A DNA stretch of 64,000 bases from Bacteroidota bacterium. Its GTDB lineage: Bacteria; Bacteroidota; Bacteroidia; NS11-12g; UBA955. The stretch is taken from contig CAUJCT010000053.1 of assembly GCA_963169345.1 (NCBI GenBank), forward strand, positions 310,001 through 374,000, given 5' to 3'. Each line of letters starts with the position of its first letter. Positions within the stretch are counted from its first letter, which is position 1. Of this stretch, positions 24,453-33,136 are shown piece by piece. The notes below the pieces were generated by a model. The model saw nothing but the letters and a program-made list of their open reading frames with translations. It was not told the origin of the DNA and ran no database searches. The translations under genes and the position numbers were made by a program.

Positions 24453-26291
24453 TTACTTTCTTTTAAGCAGATAACCTTCTATTATTACAAAGTCCATATT
24501 GGTATCAAGAAAATCCTGTATAGCGTCTTTTGGCGTTTCCACAATTGTTCTACCGTGTTTGTTGAAGGAAGTATTGATGCTGACACCATAATCCGTTAAT
24601 CTTTTAAGTTCTTTAAGATATCTGAAATACATAGGATTGTCTTTCTCTTCGACAAACTGAGCCCTTCCGGTACCATCTACATGCACAGAAGCCGGAATTT
24701 TTTCTCTGTGTTCTTGTCTCATTCTGAAAGCACAGGTCATGTGTTTATTTGGATAAGAAACTTCAAATAATCTGTCACGTTCTTCTTCAAGTATAGAAGG
24801 GCAAAATGGCTGAAACAATGGTCTGTTTTTAATGGACCCATTTATTTTCTTAGTAATTTCTTCGTGCCTGCAGTCGGCAATAATACTTCTGTTCCCCAAC
24901 GCTCTGGGGCCCCATTCCATTCTTCCATGGAATATTGCACCAACTTTTCCTTCAACTACCAATTGTGCTGCTCTTTCAGGCCAGGCATCTCCCAGGTCTT
25001 CAAAATCAATTGTGTTTTCCTTTCGAATGGCTTCTAAAACTTGTTCTCTGCTATAAGATGTACCAAAATATGGCATGTAACGACTTTTTAACCATTGCAT
25101 TTGTGGAATATCAGTCTTACTTAAATAAGCCAAATATGCCGCACCTTCAGCTGTGCCTTCATCAGTCATTGCCGGAACAATATAAATAGACTGAGTTAGC
25201 TCCTCAAATACGCGTAAATTCAATATTACATTGGCAAAAACTCCTCCACTGAAACACAATTGCTTAATGCCTGTTTCATCAATCAATCCTTTAAGAAATT
25301 TCAACATGAATTCTTCCAGAAATTTTTGAATGGAAGCAGATATATCTTCTTTTTTATAGTCTTTAAGAAACCTGTAAAATTCTTCAGTCGAAAAATATAA
25401 CTCAGCATCCTCCTGATGAGTCACTATTGTGTTGTTCTTGTCTATGGAGAAACATTTCCAAAGTTTGTCATAAATTTCGTTCTGATAATTTCCGAATGCT
25501 GCCAGTGCCTCTACTTTTCCTTCATCTGCATTGGCTGTAAATCCAAGCATGTGTGTAAAGTAAGTATACATACCGCCAACCGAGCTTTCAAAAGATTCAA
25601 CATTCACATACTTTCCTCCAAAACTAAAAAACTTCTTTGGTGAAATTGAAGTACTGTGTAAACTTAGCTTATTATCTTTTACAATATATACACTCGAAAA
25701 TCTATTATGGTCGCCCTGAGCATCCATTGTAACCAGAAGTGTGTCTCCCGTATAGCTCGAAGTGAAATAACTCGAAACAGCATGACATTCTTCGTGATCA
25801 TAATATTGTAATTCAATATCAGCTTTTGGAAACCTTTCTTTTAGAATATCTGTAAGAAGCTCGGATTGATATCGGGTAATACTTGATTCGAAGATATTCT
25901 TATAGGCTCTGTTTTTCCCTTTTTTAAACAAATACCAAAACTTCTTATTTTCTGATAAGCGCTTAAATTCGTAATCCTTAGACTTAAAGCCTTTCAAATA
26001 TGGCTCATTGAATAATTCTCTAAGGAAAAGAGTTCTTTGATGCTGATTGGCGAATATTTTTAAACTTTTCTGCTCTAACCTGGCGTTAGCGCAAATGAGT
26101 TTTGTAACTGCATTGACATCTATTCCTGAATATTGAATATATTTATCCAAAACAACTATTGGAAAGATGTTATCATGCTTAAAGCGTGTAATTCTCTCGG
26201 TAGACACCGCAAATACATCCTGTTTTTGTGGGTCTATTACAAAAACTGCTGAATCGTGACCGAAAAAATTTATCCCTAAATATAGTTCCAT
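24453..26291 (-). CDS. Carbamoyltransferase (NodU/CmcH/TobZ family)
   Basis: 612 residues, full length. The N-terminal Kae1-like domain has LGINFFGHDSAVFVID, YYDHEECHAVSSYF near 163, TMDAQGDHNRFS near 188 and FSGGVFANVILNLR near 347. The C-terminal YrdC-like carbamoyltransferase domain starts near 400 and contains GRMEWGPRALGNRSI near 452 and NTSFNKHGRTIVETP near 575. These enzymes use carbamoyl phosphate and ATP to carbamoylate hydroxyl groups of sugars. Here it would decorate a glycan residue. It is coupled to the Wzt gene by TAATG. Confidence 0.9.
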   Translation of the reverse strand: MELYLGINFFGHDSAVFVIDPQKQDVFAVSTERITRFKHDNIFPIVVLDKYIQYSGIDVNAVTKLICANARLEQKSLKIFANQHQRTLFLRELFNEPYLKGFKSKDYEFKRLSENKKFWYLFKKGKNRAYKNIFESSITRYQSELLTDILKERFPKADIELQYYDHEECHAVSSYFTSSYTGDTLLVTMDAQGDHNRFSSVYIVKDNKLSLHSTSISPKKFFSFGGKYVNVESFESSVGGMYTYFTHMLGFTANADEGKVEALAAFGNYQNEIYDKLWKCFSIDKNNTIVTHQEDAELYFSTEEFYRFLKDYKKEDISASIQKFLEEFMLKFLKGLIDETGIKQLCFSGGVFANVILNLRVFEELTQSIYIVPAMTDEGTAEGAAYLAYLSKTDIPQMQWLKSRYMPYFGTSYSREQVLEAIRKENTIDFEDLGDAWPERAAQLVVEGKVGAIFHGRMEWGPRALGNRSIIADCRHEEITKKINGSIKNRPLFQPFCPSILEEERDRLFEVSYPNKHMTCAFRMRQEHREKIPASVHVDGTGRAQFVEEKDNPMYFRYLKELKRLTDYGVSINTSFNKHGRTIVETPKDAIQDFLDTNMDFVIIEGYLLKRK

Positions 26292-27538
26292 TAATGTACT
26301 TTAAATTCTCCTTTGGTTATTAAAAATCCTACTCCTTTATTTAAATCGTATGTTTCGCCTTTTGCGTTTATTTCCAAAACTTCAAAACTTAGTAGCTTTT
26401 CACAATACTGAATGGATTTACCATTAAACAATAAGTTAAAGGTCAATGAGTAAATCCCGGGTGCTAATTTTATCTGATGATTGGTATAGAGGATCGTATT
26501 ACTTCCTTTGTGTAGTTCGAATGTTTCTGATTTCTCTGAATAAATATTGACATCCATTGAACTGGCTATTCCAATGCCTAATTGATAATTACCTTGAACC
26601 GAACATTCTAATTCGAATGAAAACTTTAATATTTCTCCAGCTAAATAGGAACTTGCTTTTAAGTTATCAGTATTTAAAAGTGTTAGTCGATTTACTCCAG
26701 CTGGCTGACTGCTATCAATATCAATCTCCAACTCCTCTTCCATTTTTAATTCCTGGCTTAAGTAATTACTGATGATTCTGTCCGTTTGCCCTATTTGTTG
26801 AATCGTGCCGTGCTTCAGATAAATTGCTTTACTACACAGAGACTGAATTGCGCCCATATTATGGCTAACAAATAATACTGTTCTACCTTGACCGCTGACA
26901 TCTTTCATTTTACCCAAACATTTCTTTTGAAATTCAGCATCACCAACGGCCAAAACTTCATCTACGATTAATATCTCAGGTTCCAGATGGGCAGCAACCG
27001 CAAATGCCAAACGAACATACATACCGGAAGAATACCTCTTAACAGGTGTATCAATGTATCTCTCAACGCCCGAAAAATCAATAATCTCATCAAATTTCGA
27101 TTTGATTTCCTGCTTACTCATGCCCATAATTGCTCCATTCAAAAACACATTTTCCCTTCCGGTTAATTCTGGATGAAAACCTGTACCAACTTCCAATAAA
27201 CTGGCCATTCTGCCATTAACAGTTATTTGACCTGTAGTAGGGGCTGTTACTCTGGATAGTATCTTAAGCAAGGTGCTTTTACCGGCACCATTTTTACCAA
27301 TAATACCAACAACTTCGCCTTCGTTGATATCAAAATTTATATCCTTTAATGCCCAGACATATTCCGAACTACCCTTTTTACTTCTGTCATTTGCTTCACC
27401 AATCTTAAGAAAAGGATCCTCCTTTCCTCTCAATTGATAGATCCACCTTTTGAAATCATTGGCAAGAGTCTTGGTACCAATTGAACCCAATCGGTATTGT
27501 TTTGAAATATTTTCCGCTTTGATGATAGTGCTTGCCAT
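26291..27538 (-). CDS. wzt: ABC transporter ATP-binding protein, Wzt-type with substrate-recognition domain
   Basis: 415 residues. The nucleotide-binding domain at about 1-250 has Walker A GKNGAGKST (81-89), the ABC signature YSSGMYVRLAFA near 168 and Walker B ILIVDEVLAVGD near 190. Residues about 255-410 form a beta-rich domain like Wzt-C, which in E. coli O8/O9a recognises the non-reducing-end cap of the O-chain. It is coupled to the permease gene by TAATG. Together they export a completed undecaprenol-linked glycan. A cap-reading domain implies chain-length termination by modification; methylation, acylation or carbamoylation enzymes of this locus are candidates. Confidence 0.9.
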   Translation of the reverse strand: MASTIIKAENISKQYRLGSIGTKTLANDFKRWIYQLRGKEDPFLKIGEANDRSKKGSSEYVWALKDINFDINEGEVVGIIGKNGAGKSTLLKILSRVTAPTTGQITVNGRMASLLEVGTGFHPELTGRENVFLNGAIMGMSKQEIKSKFDEIIDFSGVERYIDTPVKRYSSGMYVRLAFAVAAHLEPEILIVDEVLAVGDAEFQKKCLGKMKDVSGQGRTVLFVSHNMGAIQSLCSKAIYLKHGTIQQIGQTDRIISNYLSQELKMEEELEIDIDSSQPAGVNRLTLLNTDNLKASSYLAGEILKFSFELECSVQGNYQLGIGIASSMDVNIYSEKSETFELHKGSNTILYTNHQIKLAPGIYSLTFNLLFNGKSIQYCEKLLSFEVLEINAKGETYDLNKGVGFLITKGEFKVH

Positions 27539-28386
27539 TATACTGTATCTATAAATCCTTTCTCCACTTTGTTAAATATTAAAACACCAATCAATAGAGC
27601 AACTAAAGTGAAAGCTGAACTATACGCGATATATGCCCAATCAAAAATTCCCGCTCCAAGAAAACTATATTTGATAGCCTCCATAAGTGGTACCAGTGGA
27701 TTTAGCATTAACATCCATTGCTTTTCTGGCGAAAGTACTGAAACGGGGAATATGACTGCACTTGCATACATTAATAATTGAACACCAAAAGCAATAAGAA
27801 ATGATAAATCTCGATATTTGGTGGTTAAGGCTGAAAACAACAGTCCAAATCCAAGTCCCATTAATGCAAACAGCAACAAAATAACCGGCACAAAAACGAG
27901 GGTTAGTTGTGGGTTCACATTCTCATTCACAAATACATAATAAAGCCAGACTATAATCAACAAAAGAAACTGAATTGCCAGTTTCATAAGGTTGGAAATA
28001 ACTATTGATAAAGGTACAATCAACCGGGGAAAATACACTTTTCCAAATACTGCAGCATTTGTGATGAAAGTGTTGGATGTTGCAGTAAGACAACTTGAAA
28101 AATAATTCCAGAATGTTACACCTGTTAAGTAAAATAATATTGTCGGAATGCCATCTGTAGGTAATTGAGCAAACATGCCGAACACTATTGTAAATGTTAC
28201 AGTTGTTAGCATTGGATGTATGAAAAACCAAATTGGCCCGAGAATAGTTTGCTTGTAAACTGAAATGAAATCTCTTTTTACTAATAATATCAGTAGATCC
28301 CGATATTGCCAAATCTCTTTTAGATTAATATCCCAAAGAGACCGCTTTGGTTTAATAACAAATGTATACTGTGTATTGTCCGACAT
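27538..28386 (-). CDS. wzm: ABC-2 type polysaccharide export permease (Wzm-like)
   Basis: 282 residues with six membrane segments. The cytoplasmic start contains WDINLKEIWQYRDLLILLVKRDF and YKQTILGPIWFFIHP, both hallmarks of ABC-2 polysaccharide exporters (Wzm/TagG). Gene order permease then ATPase with a 1-bp stop/start overlap is standard. It forms the channel that carries the lipid-linked O-chain or capsule across the inner membrane. It follows the UpxY antiterminator gene directly, again with a TAATG junction. Confidence 0.9.
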   Translation of the reverse strand: MSDNTQYTFVIKPKRSLWDINLKEIWQYRDLLILLVKRDFISVYKQTILGPIWFFIHPMLTTVTFTIVFGMFAQLPTDGIPTILFYLTGVTFWNYFSSCLTATSNTFITNAAVFGKVYFPRLIVPLSIVISNLMKLAIQFLLLIIVWLYYVFVNENVNPQLTLVFVPVILLLFALMGLGFGLLFSALTTKYRDLSFLIAFGVQLLMYASAVIFPVSVLSPEKQWMLMLNPLVPLMEAIKYSFLGAGIFDWAYIAYSSAFTLVALLIGVLIFNKVEKGFIDTV

Positions 28387-28958
28387 TATATTTTTTTTAA
28401 GTACTGAGAAGGAACTTTTACTTTAATGCTATTGTGAAAATTGTCAAAGCAAATTAAAAACCAATAATCACCGGTACAATCAAGCAGTTCTCCTGTTTTG
28501 CCTTTCAATGGACCACCATCGATTATAACTCTGCATCCTGTAAGCAAATGTTTGTAATCAGTAATTTCCATTACATCATATCCATGTTGAATAATAGACT
28601 TTAGTGTCTCGATTTCTTCTTGTGAAACCTTCGCTGGCCCATTTTCAAAACTGACAATTTTAACCACTCCTTTATAATCCTTCAATTCTTGCTTATCCCA
28701 TACCCCTTTGATAAATATATAAGAATTAAACAGTGGTTGTTCAGTTGATTTTACTCTGTCGCTCCACTGTTTGACTCTTTTTACCAATGGTACATACGTT
28801 TTAAAACCTGCCTGTGATAACTTCTCAGACAAATTCTTTTCTTGCCTGGAGCGCGTATAAATAACATACCATTGCTCCTTTTCTCTAATTCTCTCCTTTC
28901 TTTGCCTTAATAATCCTTCATCAGGATTAACAAGGCTTGTGTTTTCTGCTAAATGCAT
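28386..28958 (-). CDS. UpxY-type NusG-like transcription antiterminator
   Basis: 190 residues from the ATG at 28958. A start at 29039 is also open, but it overlaps the upstream gene, and a TAnnTTTG -7 box lies just before 28958. The NGN domain is at about 28-125 (WYVIYTRSRQEKNLSEKL, YVPLVKRVKQWSDR, PLFNSYIFIKG), with a KOW-like C-terminal domain at about 135-190 (GCRVIIDGGPLKGKTG). In Bacteroides, UpxY proteins encoded at the head of a capsule operon prevent premature termination in their own long operon. Here about 28 kb of glycan genes lie downstream, consistent with that role. Confidence 0.88.
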   Translation of the reverse strand: MHLAENTSLVNPDEGLLRQRKERIREKEQWYVIYTRSRQEKNLSEKLSQAGFKTYVPLVKRVKQWSDRVKSTEQPLFNSYIFIKGVWDKQELKDYKGVVKIVSFENGPAKVSQEEIETLKSIIQHGYDVMEITDYKHLLTGCRVIIDGGPLKGKTGELLDCTGDYWFLICFDNFHNSIKVKVPSQYLKKI

Positions 28959-28993
28959 GATTCCAGTTCTTTTAGTTAAGTTATAGGTTAAAG

Positions 28994-29001
28994 CAAATGT
29001 A
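28994..29001 (-). promoter_or_regulatory. Candidate -7 box (TACATTTG) before the UpxY gene
   Basis: On the minus strand this reads TACATTTG, a perfect match to the Bacteroidota -7 consensus TAnnTTTG. It lies 35 bases before the chosen UpxY start and inside the tail of the region between the upstream regulator and UpxY. No clear TTG -33 element is present at the right spacing, so this is a weak call. If real, it would be an internal promoter for the export and decoration half of the operon. Confidence 0.35.
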
Positions 29002-29023
29002 TCAAATACACTTATTTTAACTT

Positions 29024-29557
29024 TTATGTTTTCTCCCACAACAATATAAACTTGGCGTCAGATTCTTCGAACAACTTATCAAAAGTCTGTGTATTAATCA
29101 GGACTTCATAAGCAATTTGTCTTTCTATCTGATGTTCCACTTTAATACACAACTCCTTTAAAAATCCTTCGTTTACTTCACCAATAAAAATCAAGTCAAT
29201 AGTTTGGCTATCAAGCCCATTGGCTATACTTCCAGTCAAATATACTTTTTCCAATTGACCTAATTTCTTTGCCACATATTCAATAATCCAATCTATACCG
29301 ACATATTTTCTAACAATACTTTGAACATCCTTGAAAAGCGGATGCCTGTCATTAGCCTTATAATACTTGCGATTCCCTTCCAGTTCAGAAATCAACATAC
29401 CGGCTTTTTCAAACTTATTTAACTCTAAACGAATAGCATTGGTTGATTCACCAAATTCAGACTCAAGATGTCTTAGATATGATCTTGTCTCATAATTTAA
29501 AAAAAACTTTAACAAAAGTTTAATTCTTGTTTTTGAGGATATTAGAGTTTGGATCAT
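29024..29557 (-). CDS. Winged-helix regulator fused to a degenerate nucleotidyltransferase domain
   Basis: 177 residues. Residues about 1-70 form an ArsR-like winged helix (KTRIKLLLKFFLNYETRSYLRHL, AIRLELNKFEKAGML, GNRKYYKAN). Residues 100-175 resemble a MNT-type minimal nucleotidyltransferase: the GS of VYLTGSIANG at 109-110, then D121 in the strand DLIFIG. The second carboxylate expected two residues later (123) is Ile, so catalysis is doubtful. This protein type recurs upstream of UpxY-like genes in Bacteroidota glycan loci. It probably regulates this operon, with the pseudo-enzyme domain as a nucleotide sensor; that is inference. Confidence 0.65.
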   Translation of the reverse strand: MIQTLISSKTRIKLLLKFFLNYETRSYLRHLESEFGESTNAIRLELNKFEKAGMLISELEGNRKYYKANDRHPLFKDVQSIVRKYVGIDWIIEYVAKKLGQLEKVYLTGSIANGLDSQTIDLIFIGEVNEGFLKELCIKVEHQIERQIAYEVLINTQTFDKLFEESDAKFILLWEKT

Positions 29558-29589
29558 TTAAATTGAGTAACAAAACTACTCAACAAAAA

Positions 29590-30312
29590 CTACTTCACAA
29601 AAAGGTTGTATTTCACAATACAGTAGATAGCTCTAAACCCGTCTCTCCAACCAATTTTTTTACCTTCCTCATAGGTGCGGCCATAATATGAAATACCTAC
29701 TTCATAAAAACGAATACCGGGTATCCTCGAAACCCTTGCAGTTACTTCAGGTTCAAAGCCAAATCGCTTTTCCTTAAATTGAATTTTTTGGATGATTTCT
29801 GTCTTAAAAAGCTTATAACATGTTTCCATATCCGTTAAATTGAGATTGGTCAACATATTGGACAGGAATGTTAGAAACTTATTTCCGATTGAATGCCAGA
29901 AGAAAAGAATTCTATGTGGTTTACCGCCCATAAACCTGCTTCCATATACAACATCTGCAAAACCATCTAAAACTGGTTTTAGTAAAATATTGTATTCATT
30001 GGGATCATATTCCAGATCCGCGTCCTGAATAATTGTATAGTTGCCTGTAGCTTCTCTTATACCAGTATGGAGAGCTGCTCCTTTTCCTTGATTTATCTCA
30101 TGTTTCAGGTACTTTATCGGTGCCGTTCCATTTGTCTTAATATAAGATAATATGGCAAATTCCGTATCGTCTGTTGAAGCATCATTGACAATTAATATTT
30201 CTTTGTCAATATTGTCTATCAACTCTACTGCCATTACCTTATCAAGAATTAAATGAATGGTTTTGGCTTCATTATAGGCAGGAATAACAATAGACAGTTT
30301 ATCTTTACTCAT
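29590..30312 (-). CDS. Polyprenyl-phosphate-type family 2 glycosyltransferase (DPM1-like)
   Basis: 240 residues. LSIVIPAYNEAKTIHLIL, VNDASTDDTE near 42, and the DxD segment IIQDADLEYDPNEY near 94 are those of dolichol/polyprenyl-phosphate mannosyl- or glucosyltransferases. YGSRFMGGKP near 120 and a C-terminal YGRTYEEGKKIGWRDG segment support the DPM1 group. It lacks C-terminal membrane helices. It would make the lipid-phosphate sugar used by the GT-C enzymes of this locus (461-2038, 7767-9875). It overlaps the oxidoreductase gene by ATGA. Confidence 0.85.
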   Translation of the reverse strand: MSKDKLSIVIPAYNEAKTIHLILDKVMAVELIDNIDKEILIVNDASTDDTEFAILSYIKTNGTAPIKYLKHEINQGKGAALHTGIREATGNYTIIQDADLEYDPNEYNILLKPVLDGFADVVYGSRFMGGKPHRILFFWHSIGNKFLTFLSNMLTNLNLTDMETCYKLFKTEIIQKIQFKEKRFGFEPEVTARVSRIPGIRFYEVGISYYGRTYEEGKKIGWRDGFRAIYCIVKYNLFVK

Positions 30313-31349
30313 TGAGGGTTTTTAATTTTGAAAAATGGATTATTAGCGTAAATGCGTTCTATGATTTCGACCACTTTCCAGCCATCCGAAGCATTTGTAG
30401 TTATAGGCTCGTTGCTATTCAAAGCCTGGATGACGTTGTTGTAAAAATGATCGTGATTAGATGCGGAACCTTTATAAGTGCCATAATCATTTGGTGGATT
30501 AGATGCTGGCAAAACAGGCATTTCATAATTAGCAATATGACAATATTCAACACTATTCATATATTGACCACCAATTTTTACAGAGCCGCTTTCTGCAATA
30601 ATAGTTATGCTGCTTTCTAGGTTTCGATCCCAGGTTGATGTCGAATAACTAAATGTTCCTGTTCCGCCTTTTATAAAATCAAAAATGATATGACCCGAAT
30701 CTTCAAATCCCGTTAATTGAGAATGATTAAAATCCATGAATTTAGATTGTATATTTTTAATATCCCCAAACAACCAGTACATCATATCAACAAAATGAGA
30801 AAATTGAGTAAACAAGGTACCACCATCCAGCTCAAGCTTACCTTTCCAATTGGTGTTATTATAATATCTTTCATCTCTGTTCCAAAAACAATTGATTTGG
30901 ACCATATAAATCTGCCCCAGTAACTTCTTTTCTATAATATCCTTCAACCAAACTGAAGGAGGTGAATATCGATTCTGCATGACACAGAATATTTTCTTAC
31001 CATTATTTTCAGACAATTTAAACAGTGATTCGCAATCTGCACTCTTTAATGCCATTGGCTTCTCAATTACAACATGTTTATTTTGGAGTAATCCTGCCAT
31101 AGCGTGTTCGGCATGTAAGCCATTTGGAGTTGTTACACAAAGCACATCGCACTCTACTTTTTCAAGCATTTCCTTAACAGAATTGTAAAAAGGAATATTC
31201 AGATCTTTTGCTTCAGTGATTTTAGATGCATCAATATCACAAATAGCGACCAGATTAGCATTTGTAATAGCTTTAATAACCTGGGCGTGTCGTTTACCAA
31301 TGTATCCGCACCCGGCAATGGCAAATCGAACAGGCTTATTTTGATTCAT
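30309..31349 (-). CDS. Gfo/Idh/MocA family oxidoreductase
   Basis: 346 residues. The Rossmann motif IAGCGYIGKRHAQV (about 11-24) binds NAD(P), and VIEKPMALK near 92-100 carries the catalytic Lys of the EKP motif. The C-terminal half is the Gfo/Idh substrate domain (WKGKLELDGGTLFTQFSHFVDMM with a conserved Asp-Gly-Gly and His). In glycan loci this family includes WbpB/WlbA-type UDP-GlcNAcA 3-dehydrogenases. A companion aminotransferase or acetyltransferase is not seen here, so the sugar made is unclear. It overlaps the flippase gene by 14 bp. Confidence 0.85.
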   Translation of the reverse strand: MNQNKPVRFAIAGCGYIGKRHAQVIKAITNANLVAICDIDASKITEAKDLNIPFYNSVKEMLEKVECDVLCVTTPNGLHAEHAMAGLLQNKHVVIEKPMALKSADCESLFKLSENNGKKIFCVMQNRYSPPSVWLKDIIEKKLLGQIYMVQINCFWNRDERYYNNTNWKGKLELDGGTLFTQFSHFVDMMYWLFGDIKNIQSKFMDFNHSQLTGFEDSGHIIFDFIKGGTGTFSYSTSTWDRNLESSITIIAESGSVKIGGQYMNSVEYCHIANYEMPVLPASNPPNDYGTYKGSASNHDHFYNNVIQALNSNEPITTNASDGWKVVEIIERIYANNPFFKIKNPQ

Positions 31350-33069
31350 CTCTTTTTGAATGACTGTCTATATCAAACGTAGAATCGCATAATTGTATAA
31401 TGCGTTTCTGGTGTGCAATTATAATAATTGTGACTTTTTGTTTTTTTAAATTCTGTAAACTTTCGATAATAATATCTTCAGTATTTGCATCAAGTGAGCT
31501 GGTTGCCTCATCAAACAATAACACACTCGCCTCTTTGTACAAGGCTCTTGCAATAGCAATTCTTTGTTTCTGACCTTCAGAAATTTTAGAACCCTGTTCT
31601 CCCATTAGTGTTTCCAAGCCATTTGGCAACTGCCCAACAAAAGTTTCTAAGCCGGAAGATTTAATTGCTCTTACCATCTTCTCTTCATTGTATGTGCTTG
31701 AAAGTGCAATATTTTCGAAAAGGGATTTATTAAATATAAATGGGGATTGATGGACAAAGCCTATCTGATTTTGCCACGGGATAAGTTTAGTTTCATCTAA
31801 AATTGAACCATCTATTGAAATAGTGCCAGATTTTGGCTGGATCAAACCAGAAATAATTTTCATCAGTGTACTCTTTCCGCTTCCACTCATACCTGTTATC
31901 CCAAATACAGAACCTTTATTGATGGTCAAGTTTACTCCACTCAATAATTCATTCTCTGAATCATCAAATTTATAAGATATGTCTTTCAAATCAATTTGCT
32001 GATGAAACTGCAATTGATGCGTTTGGTGAAGTTTTGTATTGTGTTTATTAAGCTGTAAGAATTCTATAGTATGTTGGTGAAGCTTAAGTTTCATTACTCC
32101 AACCAAAAGTCTGTTAATTGCAGGCACAAGTCTGAAAACCGATAACACAAAAACAGCCGCTAAAGCGCGCAGTCCAGCCGGATTTTCAGAGAAAAAGAAG
32201 CCGTATACAACTAACATTATTACCCCAATCAACACGACTATTTCATTAGCTCTGGCAGGAATTCCCTGATAGAAAATGGATTTTAAATCACATTCGATTA
32301 AAAACTTTTGTTTGTTTAAAAAGTCTTTAATAAAAAAGCCGGCAGACTGATTCACTTTAACATCTACCAATCCATTCATTCCAATGTTTAAACTCTCAAT
32401 TGTCTCCTCTCTTCTCCCTTTTGTTTTTTCCCCCAGCTTATAAATTTTCTGTTTGATACTGCTGTTTATAAAGTAAAAAGCGGGAGCAGTTACCAATACT
32501 ATCATGAAGAAAATAGCAGGATTGAACCAGATAATAAAAATCAGGATAAATAGAATTACCAGACTTTCTCCAACAATATTGACAAATGGAATCAATACTC
32601 CTGTTGCAAAATACATCGAATTGAAATGTATTTTATTTAAAAAATCGGTGGTGCCTTTGCTAACAATAGTCTCAAATGGTTGGTTGATTATATTGTAAAA
32701 AGTATTCTCTGTAAAATTTTGTACCAGTTTGGTACATAGTGAATTCACAGATTTTTGAACCAAAATTGCTGTAATATTCTTAATAAGAAAAAAGATTACA
32801 ACAATAATAATTAAGGCAATCAGGAAACTGCCTTCACTTTCTAATTGAAATTTATTATAGATATAGCGAAGTTTTCTGCTTTTAGCTAAAAAATCCTTGT
32901 CTACTGCTAACATTAGCACAGGCACTACAGCTGCTAAGGCTAATACATCGGCCAATGAAACCAGACTGTTTAGAAATAAAAGTCTCTTACCTTTTGTTAG
33001 ACTTGGTTTGTCTAGCAACAGATATATGCTTTTGACAGTCTCAAGTATGGCATTCTTTTGTATCCTCAA
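31336..33069 (-). CDS. ABC exporter with fused permease and ATPase (PglK/MsbA-like flippase)
   Basis: 577 residues. About six membrane helices at 25-320 are followed by an ATPase domain: Walker A GMSGSGKST (393-401), signature SEGQKQRIAIARAL (497-510) and Walker B VLLFDEATSSLD (515-526 region). The organisation and length match PglK-type lipid-linked oligosaccharide flippases. The start is a TTG at 33069 because no in-frame ATG precedes the first membrane segment. It is the first gene of the polysaccharide operon and diverges from the LUD-like gene. Together with Wzm/Wzt the locus has two separate ABC systems. Confidence 0.85.
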   Translation of the reverse strand: MRIQKNAILETVKSIYLLLDKPSLTKGKRLLFLNSLVSLADVLALAAVVPVLMLAVDKDFLAKSRKLRYIYNKFQLESEGSFLIALIIIVVIFFLIKNITAILVQKSVNSLCTKLVQNFTENTFYNIINQPFETIVSKGTTDFLNKIHFNSMYFATGVLIPFVNIVGESLVILFILIFIIWFNPAIFFMIVLVTAPAFYFINSSIKQKIYKLGEKTKGRREETIESLNIGMNGLVDVKVNQSAGFFIKDFLNKQKFLIECDLKSIFYQGIPARANEIVVLIGVIMLVVYGFFFSENPAGLRALAAVFVLSVFRLVPAINRLLVGVMKLKLHQHTIEFLQLNKHNTKLHQTHQLQFHQQIDLKDISYKFDDSENELLSGVNLTINKGSVFGITGMSGSGKSTLMKIISGLIQPKSGTISIDGSILDETKLIPWQNQIGFVHQSPFIFNKSLFENIALSSTYNEEKMVRAIKSSGLETFVGQLPNGLETLMGEQGSKISEGQKQRIAIARALYKEASVLLFDEATSSLDANTEDIIIESLQNLKKQKVTIIIIAHQKRIIQLCDSTFDIDSHSKRDESK

Positions 33070-33100
33070 AGATTAATTTTTCTATTTTTAGCGAATTGAT

Positions 33101-33116
33101 TTTCTTTGCAAATGTA
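33101..33116. promoter_or_regulatory. Divergent promoter pair: abutting -7 boxes
   Basis: The plus strand reads TTTCTTTG at 33101-33108 (one mismatch to TAnnTTTG), and the minus strand reads TACATTTG at 33109-33116 (perfect match). The two boxes abut back to back around a TTTGCAAA palindrome. The minus box would serve the polysaccharide operon (TTG start at 33069) and the plus box the LUD-like gene (GTG start at 33137). Neither has a convincing TTG -33 element, so transcription from here is plausible but not proven. Confidence 0.4.
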
Positions 33117-33136
33117 GAATTTATTGTCTAAATCAG

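Noticed and set aside
27923-28312. 129-codon open frame inside the Wzm gene in another frame
   Set aside because: Lies entirely within a motif-confirmed permease gene, with no recognisable family and His/Cys-rich composition typical of an out-of-frame reading.
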